Source: Pegea sp. RAD2-039
Lineage: Eukaryota > Chordata > Thaliacea > Salpida > Salpidae
DNA: 64,000 nt
Assembly: GCA_034620365.1 (NCBI GenBank)
Contig: JAQGEQ010000110.1
Coordinates: forward strand, 1-64,000
Direction: 5' to 3'
Below are positions 22,130 to 34,709 of this stretch, piece after piece. Position 1 is the first letter of the stretch, and each line of letters opens with the position of its first letter. Position numbers and translations under genes: made by a program. The notes under the pieces are model-generated. The model did no database searches. It had not been told where the DNA came from and worked only from the letters and a program-made list of their open reading frames with translations.

Positions 22130-22165
22130 TAATAAAAACCAGTTTTTGGTGCGCTGGCGTCAGTT
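22130..22165 (+). promoter_or_regulatory. Candidate core promoter of MPG1
   Basis: A TATA-like TAATAAAA is followed about 30 bp later by an initiator-like TCAGTT in a locally GC-rich, highly conserved block. In U3 the TATA-like part reads TAGTAAAA. Confidence 0.3.
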
Positions 22166-22654
22166 CTGCTTCAGACTTTTCGGTGGCAGAAAAGTTGTAT
22201 TAAGTCAAATAGAATCATTTCTTACAAAAATTATAATCTATTTGTTGATTGAGCAAATTAATGAAACTGTCAATGTTATGTCATCTATATTGTTTTTATG
22301 CTACAACTGAAATAAGAGCATAACTTCTTTTAGCTTAAAATTAATAGTAAAAAGTAGTAATAAACTATATTGATTGCTGGTAATTGCTAAATTTATTAAT
22401 TTTTATTAGATTAGTGAGTGTACACTTATAAACATTTTAAAACAAAGTTTGATTTTATAGTAAAACTACTAATATTTAATTATTAAAATATTGTGAGCTT
22501 TTGCCGAATAATAAATTTAATAGTTTTAAATAAACCAGCTTTTGTTTGAATTAATGAGTGATAAGAATTTATTTAAATTTAAAAGTACCTTAAAAAGTAT
22601 TAATAAGATAAGTAATTATCATATATTAATTGACTAAATTTAAATCTTTCTAAG

Positions 22655-25600
22655 GTTTCAAAAATTGATTCTGTTGAAGTTGTTGATAAAAGCATTTTCA
22701 GTTCTAAAGGAGAAACAGGACTCCCTGATCTTTCTAAGGTGAAGAAAGTTTGAAACTTTTTTGAACTTAATTTTTTAAGTGTTGATTTAATTTTGTTAAT
22801 CTTTAACTATTCCAACTATATGTTCCAAATAAATATAAAACTTAATTTAATTTTCAAAAATAGCAAATCTAACTTAATTATTGTTTTACTTTTTTTCAAG
22901 GAACCAAGTTCAAAAGTAAACGAGAAACAAAGTTTTTCATCTACAAGTGCTTCAGATATACTCCAAGTATGTAGAAATTGAAACATTTGATTTGAGCTAT
23001 TAGGTACTTTTTACAATTCAATAAAATGTTTTTAGACAATTATTATAAAAGTTAAATAATCAAAATGACATTTTCAAAGAAATCTAAAAAAACTCAAATA
23101 GAAACATCTTTCTATAAACTAAAGCTTCAAACAAATGTTTTATTTATTAAAATATTACTTAATGATTGTTACTGATGATAAGCTATCTACTAATTGCTCT
23201 AAAATCATTAAAATTTTACTTGATTTCTATAAAAAGTTCAAATTAATAATAATTGGAAATCTAACTTTTTAGGAATTCATTAATCAACCATCTGATGATG
23301 TAATCAATAACAACACTTTGAATTGTAGCAAGGTAAATTTTCTTAGTTAGTAGAATAAATAGAGAAAATGCTTTTGCTTAAAGTACTTTAGAAAAACCAA
23401 ATATCACTTTTTAATTTTTCATAAGGAGCCTGAAACTACTGTAACTGCAACTGATGGAAAGCTTGAATTGAACCCAAATGTTAGAAATCCTGACTTATCC
23501 AACGTTGTAAGAGTTTTAGATATTTTTGTTAACTCTATAATATAATAGAGTTAGAAAAAAAACAAAGAATATTTCATTTGGAAATTAACTTAGCAATCTA
23601 ACTTTCGAAAATAAATATTCTTTAAAGTTTAATATAAAAACAATTTAAAAGTTTGTTGAAGTAGAATTTTAGGTAGAATTTATTAGATGTAAATTTAAAA
23701 CCAAACTTTTACAGCGATCTGATTCTAGTGTTGATGACGTCATTGAGTCTTTTGGGGATGTAAGTTGGTTTTAAACATCGAAAGAAAGAAATCTCTAAAA
23801 CTTAATTTTATCTATTTCTTTTCAAGGGAGGTGTTATTGGTAAAAGTGGGAGTGATAAAAGATCGGTTTTGAACTTTTCAGAAGATACTAAAGCTTCTGA
23901 TTGTTGTGAGGTATTCAAGTTTGTAATTCTCTATTTTTATTATTCAATCTTTTATGTGATTGGTTAAATAAACAACTAACTTTGAAGATGATGATATTAA
24001 ACATTAATATTTAACATCTAAAATAAGTATTCAGAAAAGTTATCGATTATATTAAAATATTAAATAAAAATATTCTTATTTATTTTCAAGAAAACCGGTT
24101 TTGTTTCAAACGGAGCCGATACTAAGAGTTCTGCATCTGAAAATACTCTTGATATTTCTGAGGTAATAATAAACTGAAACAAATTTTCATAGTTTTAAAT
24201 TGCTTTATTCAATTCGTTTAAAAGTTGTTTTATCAATGTTATGACAGCCACAACTCTCAAGTGAAAATTTTATAGAAGTCTCATAACAAACTTGGTCACA
24301 AAAATCATTTAAAACATTGAATAATTTGTTTGTTCATTTTACTAATGTATAATATTGATACAAAAAGGATAAACTGCTCAACTTGTTCGATTCAAAACTT
24401 ATTTAAATCTTAATAATCTGATTTAAAAAAGGAGATACAAAAATAATAAATAAATAATTAAGAAATTAACTTTAGAATTAATTTATCAATGATGTAAACA
24501 ATTTCATCAATTTGTCTTTTTAAATTTTCTCTGATATTTCAAATTAGAAATATTTGTTTGCAAATTTACTTTAAAATTGATTTAACGATCTAACTTATCT
24601 CACTTTTAAACTCTTTAATACTTATAGATTGTTCCCTTTGGTTTTGATTCTGATGTATTTAATAAAGATGCCCCAACAATTGAAGATGTGAGTGTTGCAT
24701 CTTTTTCCTTAAAAGTTTTATGGAAACATTTTGTTTTACTTATGCAAATGTGGTTTTAATAATTAAATTTTTTGCAAATCAATATTTATTATTAAAAAAT
24801 CTTTTACTATTTTTACAACGATTTCATTATTAATTTAAAATATCTTCAGTATCTAAAAACTGATATTTGGAAAGATCTTTCTGCCGAGAAGAAATTACAT
24901 GGGGAAAAATTGAATGTAAGATCTCTAACTTATTTGTACATTTATTTCTTATACTAATTTTTTAGATTCAAATAAACTATCTTAAAATAACTTTTCAGAA
25001 ACAAACTAAATTTAAGATAAATAAACCAAGTTAAAGTTAACCAGTTATTAAATTTCAGAAACCAACTACAAAAACTTCAGAAGAACTTTTGGATGAAGAA
25101 ACAGCAAAAATGGTGGAGGTACTCCATCATATAGTTCATATTTAGCTACACAAATTATTTGTAACTCATATTTATCAGTTTAAAACAAACTAACTTGAAG
25201 CTAATCACTATTTTGTTAATATATTTAACTATTAATCTTTAAAACTAGGAGCTTTTGAGTGATGATATCTTCAACTCTGAGCAAAATAGATTGATAGAAA
25301 AAGAAAAAGAGAAGAAGGAAAAGATGAAGGAGCAGTGTTTGCTTGAATATGAAGCCAAACACAAAAGAGTAACTTTTTTTCAAATAAATTATTGTTGTAT
25401 AAACCTCTTTAGTTTGTTTTAAAAGTTTTGTAAATTATTGAAACATTTGGTGATTTAAACTTCCTTTTATTTTTTTAATGTATATTTTTCTAATTTACCC
25501 AACTTTTAGGTGGTTTTTACTGACCCAATAGTGATTGGGAGGACGGAGCCTATCCTGGTTATGAAATCACTATTGAAGAAGAAGGGTCCAGCCAAAGTAA

Positions 25601-28600
25601 GACATTAAATTGTTGAATAATAAACTTAATAAGAATTAATCATCAAAAACCTTTTGCAGATATCACAAGTTACATCTTATAGTGAGAAAAAGTTTGAGCT
25701 GATATCGGATGTAAGTTGATTTAGAAACTGCTATTCATCACAATTTATAATTTATAAATTATTTAATTTAGTTGTTCAATGATTTTTTGAATAAATTATC
25801 AAAATTGTTTTAACATCATTTCAAAAAACTCAGAATCACATTTAAATCATATTATTTTTAATACAGGATGATTTGGATGATGAAGTGTTTTTGGAAGAAA
25901 TAGATTTGTTATTAAAGAAAATGGCTGAAACTAAAGTCAGTATTAAAAATAATAAACAAAACTTTTAGCAATTGAAATATTAGTAAATAAACATTCATTT
26001 TATTGTTCAAGTTCTAAAGGAAGTCATTTATTAGAGAAAGAAGTTGACTTGCAGATCTAAAACATTTCTTGCTTTTACAAACTAGAAACTTAAATAAATA
26101 AAATAATTGTTTGCCGAATAACAGATTTAAAACATTTTAATAAACCAGCTTTGTGCTTGAAAGTTAAAAGTGATAAAAACCTACCTGATTTGAACAGTAC
26201 CCTAAAAAATATTAATAAAATAAGTAATTATCTTATATTAATTGACTAAATTAAAATCTTTCAAGGTTTCAAAAACTGATTCTGTTGAAGTTGTTGAAAA
26301 AACTACTTTCAGCTCTAAAGGAGAAACAGGACTCCCTGATCTTTCTAAGGTGAAGAAAGTTTTGAACTTTTTTGAACTTAATTTTTAAATGTTGATTTAA
26401 TTTTGTTAATCTTTAACTATTCCAACTATATGTTCCAAATAAATATAAAACTTAATTTACTTTTCAAAAATTGCACATTTAGCGAAATTATTGTTTTATT
26501 AATTTTCAAGGAACCAATTTCAAAAGTAAACGAGAAAAAAAGTTGTTCATCTACAAGTGCTTCAGATATACTCCAAGTATGTAGAAATTAAAACATTTGA
26601 TTTGAGCTATTAGCTACTTTTTACAATTCTTTTCAAAGTTTTAAGCAATTATTTTAAAAACTAAATGCTAAAAATAATAATGTCGAAGAAATCTATCAAA
26701 AATCTCACGTAAACACATCTTTCAGAAAATTAAAACTTCAAACAAATGTTTTATTTATTAAAATATTACTTAATAATTGTTACTGATGATAAACTATCAC
26801 TAATTGCTCTAAAATCATTAAAATTTTACTTGATTTCTAAAAAAGTTCAAAATAATAATAATAATTGGAAATCAAACTTTTTAGGAGCTCATTAATCAAC
26901 CATCTAATGATGTTATCAATAACAACACTTTGACTTGTAGCAAGGTAAGTTTTCTTAGTTAGTAGATTAAATAAAGAGAATACTTCTGCTTAAAGTACTT
27001 TCAGTAAAATAAAAAATAACTTTTTAATTTTTCATAAGGAGCCTGAAACTACTGTAACTGCAACTGATGGAAAGCTTGAATTGAACCCAAATGTTAGAAA
27101 TCCTGACTTATCCAACGTTGTAAGAGTTTTATATATTTTTGTAAACTTTACGATATGTGATAGATACAGAAAACCAAGAATATTTAGTTTTGAAATTAAC
27201 TTAGCAATCTAACTTATTTTTAGCTTAAAATAAATATTCTTTAAAATCTAATTTAAAAGCAATTTAAAAGTTTGTTGAAGTAGAATTTTGGGGTAGAATT
27301 TATTAGATGTAAATTTAAAACCAAACTTTTACAGCGATCTGATTCTAGTGTTGATGACGTCATTGAGTCTTTTGGGGATGTAAGTTGGTTTTAAACATCG
27401 AAAGAAAGAAATTTCTAAAACTTAATTTTATCTATTTCTTTTCAAGGGAGCTGTTATTGGTAAAACTGGGAGTGATAAAAGATCGGTTTTGAACTTTTCA
27501 GAAGATACTAAAACTTCTGATTGTTGTGAGGTATTCAAGTTTGTAATTCTCTATTTCTATTATTCAATCTTCTATGTGATTTGTTAAATAAACCATTAAC
27601 TTTGAAGATGATGATATTAAACATTAATATTTAACATCTAAAATCAGTATTCAGAAAAGTTATCGATTATATTAAAATATTAAATAAAAATATTCTTATT
27701 TATTTTCAAGAAAACCGGATTTGTTTCAAATGGATCTGTTATTAAGAGTTCTGCATCTGAAAATACTCCTGATATTTCTGAGGTAAAAAGAAACTGAAAC
27801 AAATGTTCATAGTTACAAATTGCTTTATGCAATTCTTTTAAAAGTGTTTTTATCAATGTTATGACAGCCACAACTCTCAAGTGAAATTGTTTAAAGAAGT
27901 CTGATAACAAACTTGATCAAAAAGATCATTTTTAACTTTGAATAATTTTATTTTATTTTAACGATGCATAATTTTGATACAAAAGTAATAAACTCTTTTA
28001 CTTGACCAAAATAAAACATTTATAAATATTAAATATCTGGTCTCGTATAATTGCTATTTTTAAACTATTATCCTAAAGCTACCAATTTTTCAAAACGTTA
28101 TATATTAATAACAATAACTGTTTCGTATTTTCAAGGAACTAAAACCAATCGCAAATGAGAATTTATATAAAATACAGGATGCTTTGAATGATGAAGAGTT
28201 TAAAGAAAATCCTAATTTGTTATTACAGAAAGATTCTGAAAATATGGTCAGTATTTAAAAATATATATAAATAAAAGGTTTAGTAAATAATATATTATTA
28301 TATAAACATCTATTTTATTGCTCAAGTTCTAACTGACGTTATCTATTACAGCAAGAAGTTGTTTTGACACGAAACATTTACAGAAAAAAACTGTCTTCAC
28401 TTCCCATATCGAAGGTGAAAATAAATATTGTTTACTTTGTGATAAACCTTCAATCATAAAACTTGTCAAGATTAAGTTAATTGCAAACTACCAAAAATTA
28501 ATCATTGAGTTCTATCTGCTTTTGACTTTCAAAACTGAAACTGAAATAAGTCTTGTAACATATTGAAATTTTATCAAATTTTTATCTCGTTGTTACTGCA

Positions 28601-30141
28601 TTGTAATAATTTGCTATTTATGTTCCATATATTTGTATTTCTTGATATACTTTATTCAATATTTTTTTACACAACAATAGGTACCCAAAGTTCAAAATTG
28701 CTTTCTGGAAAATCCAAAGTTGAAAGCAAACAAACTAGAAGGAAAAATCACAGATGAAAATGAGAATGTGAGATTTAGAGCTTTTTATATTAAGTTTTGA
28801 AACAATACTATTTAAAAGTTGTTTTCCACATTTATTTTGTCAATTGATTAATGAAATCATTAAAAAATGTTTTTACTCTATAATAAAATATAAGGTGATC
28901 TTACAAAGTTTAATTTTGTATACTAATTTTTTATCAAAAAATTTTTTCGCTTTAAATTTGAGATTCTAAAATTAAATGACTATTTCAACAGATTATTGAA
29001 GACACAATAATCCAACATCCAAATATGATTATATCTGAGAATTACAACAAATTAGTAAATTTTCTTTTGAATGCTTTTAAATAAAATTTCAAATTTGATG
29101 TTTAACATTTTTCTCAAACTAAGTTTTTGCAAACAGCTAAACTAAAAGGGTCAATTTTATAATAGTTTATAACTTATAATCCATCTTTAATATTACTATT
29201 ATTTTTAGGGTTTTTTTAGACCCAATTACAGCTTGGTTTTACCTGAAATTAAAGAGTCAACCAAGGTAAGTGTTTAGCTTAAAAAACTTTAATCTCAGTT
29301 TGGAAATCATGATGATATTATCTATTTTTTTAATTAAGGTTACAAGCAAATATAATGATGACGACTTTTTGGCCAATGAGATAAAACCAAAGAGAAAGAG
29401 TAAAATAAGAAAAGTAAATTATAATTACAAAATGTTAAGATCATTTACAATAATAAATAATAGATTTTTCTTCATTGTTTTTTATAAATTGACATATTCT
29501 ATATTATATATAATTATATTCTATGTTTTTCTATGAATGGAATTCTAATATTTACTTTTTTAATAGTTTTTTATAAATCTTCTGGGTCTAGATAAGAATA
29601 AAGTTGTAGCTGTGGTAAGTTCAAAAAGCTTATATTTTAAATATTTATTTCAAAATTTTTAAACCAAACCATCAAACTCTGTTGATAATAGTTAATTTGG
29701 GTTCAGTTTTATTAAGAGTCTAGCTAAGTAGTTTTGGTTATAATTGAATATAAATTTTTAATAAATATCAAACTAAGTTATTTATTACAAAAGCTTTAAA
29801 TATTTTTATGTAAGTTACAAATTAAAACGTTTTTAAAAACATTGCAGACTCAAAAGGACCTTGATATTGAAGAGGTAACATTTAAATAAGAAAATCTATT
29901 AGCAACAGTTTTTTAACTTTCACTTTTCAAGATATTTTCTTTTATTTATACTTTTTACTTTCATAGAAAATCAAAGTAGCGAAAAAACCGTCATTAAACA
30001 TTTTCAAGTGCTTCCAGTTTATGAGTAAGTTAACATGTTACTTATTTTCTTCTTTTAAAGAGTTATTATAAATGAAATATTTTACTCATATTTTGTTAAT
30101 AAAAATCAAAAATGTTTTCTCTTTTAGAAAAGAAGTTCTAA
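22655..30141 (+). CDS. MPG1: about 30-exon gene, all internal exons symmetric phase 0
   Basis: Exons by splice motif and frame: a 22655-22738, b 22901-22966, c 23273-23332, d 23426-23506, e 23715-23759, f 23827-23910, g 24091-24162, h 24628-24687, i 24850-24915, j 25059-25118, k 25249-25368, l 25510-25596, m 25660-25710, n 25867-25935; a2 26266-26349, b2 26511-26576, c2 26885-26944, d2 27039-27119, e2 27335-27379, f2 27447-27530, g2 27711-27782, n2 28178-28246 (or from 28136); o 28352-28414, p 28681-28767, q 28992-29054, r 29209-29265, s 29339-29413, t 29567-29614, u 29848-29874, v 29967-30024, w 30128-30141 (stop). All but v and w are multiples of three and phase 0. About 685 residues can be read. 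The product is hydrophilic and Ser/Asp/Glu/Lys-rich, with a charged helix in exon k (EKEKEKKEKMKEQ) and a basic C-terminus. No known domain was recognised. The start exon is uncertain. Confidence 0.75.
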
Positions 30142-30303
30142 ACAAAATCAAAAAGGGATTCAAGTATTACTCCCAAATTATTTTCTGATTTGCACGCTTT
30201 CCTGTTTCAAAAAGTTTCTTTCAAGTCGAGCTTTCCTTTTTTGGAATATTTTTTCAACTCTAACTCAATGATTTCAAGATCGCCTTTGATAATTTGTCAA
30301 TGT

Positions 30304-30309
30304 AATAAA
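30304..30309 (+). terminator. Polyadenylation signal of MPG1
   Basis: AATAAA about 163 nt after the MPG1 stop, kept after MPG2 at 57798-57803 and in the tails at the left edge and at 15400-15545. Confidence 0.55.
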
Positions 30310-30474
30310 ACTCGATTCTAGCAAATAATTAAGTCTGTTTTTATCAGTGCTCGCCACTCACCACTATAATCACATTTAATGATCATACATGAAAGGATTA
30401 TTAGATCGAACATACACATCTAATAGTCTAAAGAGGTTCTATATTAATCATGCGGAAATTATTTAAGAGTTAGT

Positions 30475-30605
30475 TTCTAACTACCAAAGACACATAACAA
30501 GAATATAACGCTGTTTGTTTTGGAACACCTCTGTGTTGAGGTGTTGCTAGGAAAGGATTTTCTCCAAAGTCACAAAGATGAATGAGTTATGAGGTCCACA
30601 AGAAG
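30475..30605. repeat. Dispersed repeat piece (U3 copy)
   Basis: Same element as 300-430. Confidence 0.5.
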
Positions 30606-31157
30606 ATTTAGCTAAATATATGACCAATAAACACAAGAAATTGTCCTGCTAATTACATGCATACATAAATATTTTGTAAATATAATTACAGTTTCAATAT
30701 TCATTTATTCCTGTGAAAAATTAAACATTATTAACTGAACCTTTAGAATATAAAGTTTAATGTAACTAAAGTTTGGACTTAATAAAAAGTCTTAGATATT
30801 TTATTTTTAGCTCGTTTGTATAAAAAATAAATTTTTAATTATCGAAAAAATAGCAAACATTTGATTTCAAACAAGAATTATGTTTCTCAATGATATTTGA
30901 TTTGATATAATTGACAAAATGAAAAGATACAACCAAACTTTTGGCTTTTTATTTGTTTTATTGAATGAAATGATATCAAAAGTCGTGAAAACGTTTAAAA
31001 GTTTGCAATAATGCAGATTAATAACAGAATTTTCAAAGACTACGAATAAATCAGCGTATTCATAAGCACTTTCTTTGGAAATATTTGAAGAGCTTTCTCT
31101 CAAATATTTTTATATTGAAGTTTTAACGATATTTGTAAACATCCACAATAAATTACT

Positions 31158-32111
31158 TCATTTTGCAATTAATAAAGTAAAGTTAAATGAAGGAAATATT
31201 AATTTTGAGGATGCAGCACCCATATAATAGAAGGTTTTGTCAATTATGGAGCTTTTGCAAGAAATGCTAAGTTTGCTTTTCAAACTTTTCCAAACTGACT
31301 TTTTCTGAGGTTTAGGTTCAGCAGCCATAATTAATGGTGAAACCCGATTCTTCCTCATAAACAAGTTACGAAAACTAGATGAGCTTCTTGCTTTAATCGG
31401 TGTAGTTTTGATATTTTCTTTAAATGGCATATATCCAAAGCTTTGCTCAATACTTTTCTTTTTTATTTCATTGTTATTGCCATCACCTCCAGCATAAAAC
31501 GATTCAATGCTTTTTATTTCATCTATGGAGTTTAAACTATCACCATCTCCATCACAAGCACCATGAGTATCACTACTTTCAGAGCTAGTTGATATAATGT
31601 CCTCAACTAACTCGGGAATACAAGGTGGTATGCTAAGATTTTGTAGTTGATTCTTAAACTCAGCTTTTGTTACAGCTAAATTTCTATTTTTACTCAACTG
31701 AATCTTCTTTTTATTTTTCTTAGAACGTTTTTTAGATTTTTTAAATGTAGGTTTTTGTGTGGAAACCCACAAAGGTGGAAGCCCATTAATATGTTTGTAG
31801 GGCTTGTTACAACCAATTTTAAGGTTCTCAAGTGAATAACTTCTTCTTCGAAGCAAGTTAGTTTCTTTCTGATTTTTCATCACCAACAAGGGTCGAGCAG
31901 AGTCTGGTCGAGAATTACCATCTCGATTCAGGTTTATTTTTTCAACATCGTCGATGTTAAAATCTTCCTGAAGACAAATTTTTTCAAGGGCCAGAAACTC
32001 CCACAACTCAATTTTATCTTCTAGTAAACGATTACAATGAGAGCTGACTCTATAATCATTCAAACTTGGCTTCACTGAAAGAATCATTTTAGAAATTCGT
32101 GAAATGCTCAT
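31158..32111 (-). CDS. F317 copy 3, intact
   Basis: A full 317-codon frame, nearly identical to the U1 copy but without its 1-bp deletion. Differences from copy 2 include Met to Ile after the second methionine-like start region and changes just before the basic block. It converges on MPG1: the MPG1 stop at 30141 and this stop at 31158 are about 1 kb apart, with polyadenylation signals on each strand in between. No function is recognised. A CRE site lies at 32182-32189. Confidence 0.75.
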   Translation of the reverse strand: MSISRISKMILSVKPSLNDYRVSSHCNRLLEDKIELWEFLALEKICLQEDFNIDDVEKINLNRDGNSRPDSARPLLVMKNQKETNLLRRRSYSLENLKIGCNKPYKHINGLPPLWVSTQKPTFKKSKKRSKKNKKKIQLSKNRNLAVTKAEFKNQLQNLSIPPCIPELVEDIISTSSESSDTHGACDGDGDSLNSIDEIKSIESFYAGGDGNNNEIKKKSIEQSFGYMPFKENIKTTPIKARSSSSFRNLFMRKNRVSPLIMAAEPKPQKKSVWKSLKSKLSISCKSSIIDKTFYYMGAASSKLIFPSFNFTLLIAK

Positions 32112-32181
32112 ATGCGTGCCGAATACTAATAATAAAATGTGTTAAAACTTGGCGAAAGTATAAAGATGAAATGTTTAATAG

Positions 32182-32189
32182 TGACGTCA
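32182..32189. promoter_or_regulatory. CRE-type palindrome upstream of F317 copy 3
   Basis: TGACGTCA about 71 bp upstream of the ATG. Confidence 0.5.
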
Positions 32190-32419
32190 TAATTGAATTG
32201 GGTAACAACTGAGCTCGTTGTCAAAATAGTCAGAGGCATCAACAATCTCAATGAGGTATCTTAAACGCTTGTTTATTCTTTTTAAATATTTTAGTAAAAT
32301 AAAATCTCAACTATTATACATCCAATACAAAAGTTTATCAAATATAATTTTTGATTTCTACCATTGAAGGGTGAAGTAAATATCCTTCAGTTAAACTTTA
32401 ATCTTATATTCATCCCATA

Positions 32420-32760
32420 ACAAACATATGCAGTCACATGTAACAAAGTAATCAGTATCTTCTAATTATTTATGAAAGCTTAGTTTGAAGTTATAAAAAA
32501 ATATTATTAATATATTATCAGTTTGTTGTTGAGCTACAAATATTTTGTGGAAAAATTATTAGTGTATCAGTACAATGGTTCATTATAACTTATTGAAATA
32601 TAAGAACACAACAAAAGTACAACTATAACACAGTTGGCAATTACATGAAGTATGATTTCAGAAAATTAATAAATTAATAAATCACTCGTCAACAAAATCA
32701 TTCTTTTTAAACTTTATATAAAAACAAGTAACAAAATTGACTGTAGTGATGGAGTCTCAT
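32420..32760. repeat. Dispersed 330-bp repeat, copy 4
   Basis: Homologous to 2250-2590. Confidence 0.65.
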
Positions 32761-32779
32761 ATGTAACCAACTTCTATGG

Positions 32780-33185
32780 CTTTGACTTTATATATTTTTT
32801 CTATCTCACTTCAAAAATAGCATCATCAATATCAATAGTAGCCGAGATCAACTGCTGCATCGGTAAAGCAACTGACACATTTGCACAGTTCACCTCCAGG
32901 ATTTGGATACTCCAAAACTATCTATCAGAACCAAGGCTACCATCTATAAAGCCTTCGTTTGTAGTCCACTAGTGTAAGCCATCAAAACTTGGACTCTGTC
33001 TAATAAACTCATCATTTTCATTTTTGCTGACATTTTAGTATCAAACGTATAAAGTGGCAGCAAAAGATCTCCAGCAAAGAAAGTGCACTGGAATGGCAAT
33101 GATGTACAACATGCGAGGCCACCTCAGGTTTCGCTGGTGGGGTCACAAACGTGGTCACTTATAGTTCATGATGACAAGTGTAGAT
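32780..33185 (+). mobile_element. RTE-like LINE fragment (U3 copy)
   Basis: Duplicate of the relic at 2600-3010, with the same frameshifts. Confidence 0.6.
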
Positions 33186-33374
33186 GATCTCTTAGACACC
33201 ATAGAATAAACCAGAAAGTTTATCAATTATATCAGTTGATTTAGATTGTGAGCCAACAACATTTTGAACAGTTTGCTTTTTGACAAGATGAATTTTAAAA
33301 GAAACATTTTTTTTTGAAGACTTTCAATAATATATAATTTTAGATACAAATTTTCAGTACGCGAATGATTGAAT

Positions 33375-34201
33375 TTATTTTAGCAAAATCGCTATAACCT
33401 TTAGATTTTCAAAAATAGTTTGATATCTCTGATTGAGAGAAAGCGAAGTATCGATTCTTAACATCATTTTATCTAAATTCCCAATCATATGTCTTATTTT
33501 CTAAAAAAATAAATATTATTTGATTGATTAATCAGCGGTTTTTGTGACATCTCAACAAAAATAACTTTTCCAAATGTCTTATTAATCTAAAAACTACTTT
33601 TCTATTTAACTACTAAAATAATATATTTAAATGGCTTTAATTATCCTGCAACAGAAGGTTACTTACAACCGCATTAGTCTTTTCGTATTTATCTTTCTGT
33701 AAAACCTGAAGATTTTTTTTGTCGTTCTCTAATTTTTTGATCGTATTTAATCTCAACCTTCTTTCGTGAAATAGTTTATCTGTAACAAATTTTGAGAAAT
33801 GAACAAGTTAAGTTACATGAAAGTTATTCTGTGTCTTCAAACGAAGTCTTTTTTCAACAATCTCTTCTAAATCATAAAGTTGACTTGTGCTTAAACCAAG
33901 CAATTCTTTCCTTAATGATTTCAATTCCAAAAGTGTTTCTTGAATTCTTGAAGAGTTTTTTTTAATTAAACGATGGTAGTCTTCACCTTGAATACTTCTT
34001 CGTTTTTCTATATACATTTGCAATCATAATTTTGTCTGCGTTACTTTTTCTACTATGAATTAAACAGAACTTACCGGAAAGCTTTATCAAAGTTTCATAT
34101 TGAAGACTTTCTTCATTTAAAGACTTTAATCTTGCTTGAACTCTATTAAAGTTTATCTCGATGCAAGAATCACCTCCACACATTTGATCTCTTTCCGACA
34201 T
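33375..34201 (-). pseudogene. THOC7-like gene copy 2, broken by a 106-bp deletion
   Basis: Exons 1 (34201-34075), 2 (34007-33817) and 4 (33500-33375) match the intact U1 gene. The first 52 nt of exon 3 and its acceptor are deleted together with intron sequence. The deletion ends share TAACAA (3604-3609 and 3710-3715 in U1). The junction happens to create a new acceptor, TTTGTTACAG, leaving exon 3 as 33779-33667 (113 nt). That shifts the frame and meets TGA after eight codons. Skipping exon 3 altogether would keep the frame, since exons 2 and 4 join in phase 0, but would lose 55 residues. It is probably non-functional or shortened. Confidence 0.65.
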
Positions 34202-34453
34202 CTTAAACAAAATCAAAATTTTTGTTGTCTAAAACTGAGGTTATCAAAATATACTTTTCTAATTTTTAATCTAATTAATTATACTAAGTGGTATTCAACT
34301 TAAAATTTCACGGCAATAATAAGTATAAAGAGAGATGCTCACTATAAGGTTTGTGCGTCTTTTCTTTGTTATAGAAGTTAGTAGTAGTAGTGTAGCTTAG
34401 ACAAGATTTTACAAGATTGTATAAAAGTTGGACGACTGTAGATAACACATGTA

Positions 34454-34461
34454 TGACGTCA
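34454..34461. promoter_or_regulatory. CRE-type palindrome upstream of THOC7-like copy 2
   Basis: TGACGTCA matching 4382-4389. Confidence 0.4.
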
Positions 34462-34709
34462 CTAAGGCTAATATTCCGAAAAATCGTTTCACTTTCTCCT
34501 AATATTTTCGACTAATTTTGTTTATTTATTTATGAAGTCAAATTATAATTATTAAAAATATTTTAAAAATTTTCCAATAAATAATATAAATTAATAATTA
34601 GGCTAATATTAGCAACTAATTATCAATATTTAGTCGGTTAGTATTCAAAAAACCCTGAAATGAAAATTAGTCTAAGAAAGACAAAAGTTAACACTATACG
34701 AGTAATCAA

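Noticed and set aside
22261-22323. 20-codon hydrophobic leader-like frame upstream of MPG1
   Set aside because: Ends at TAA without a convincing splice donor, so it could not be linked to exon a; kept only as a possibility.
22793-22981. 62-codon frame repeated at 26403 and 50361
   Set aside because: It is MPG exon b read together with its upstream intron; the intronic part is a chance open stretch.
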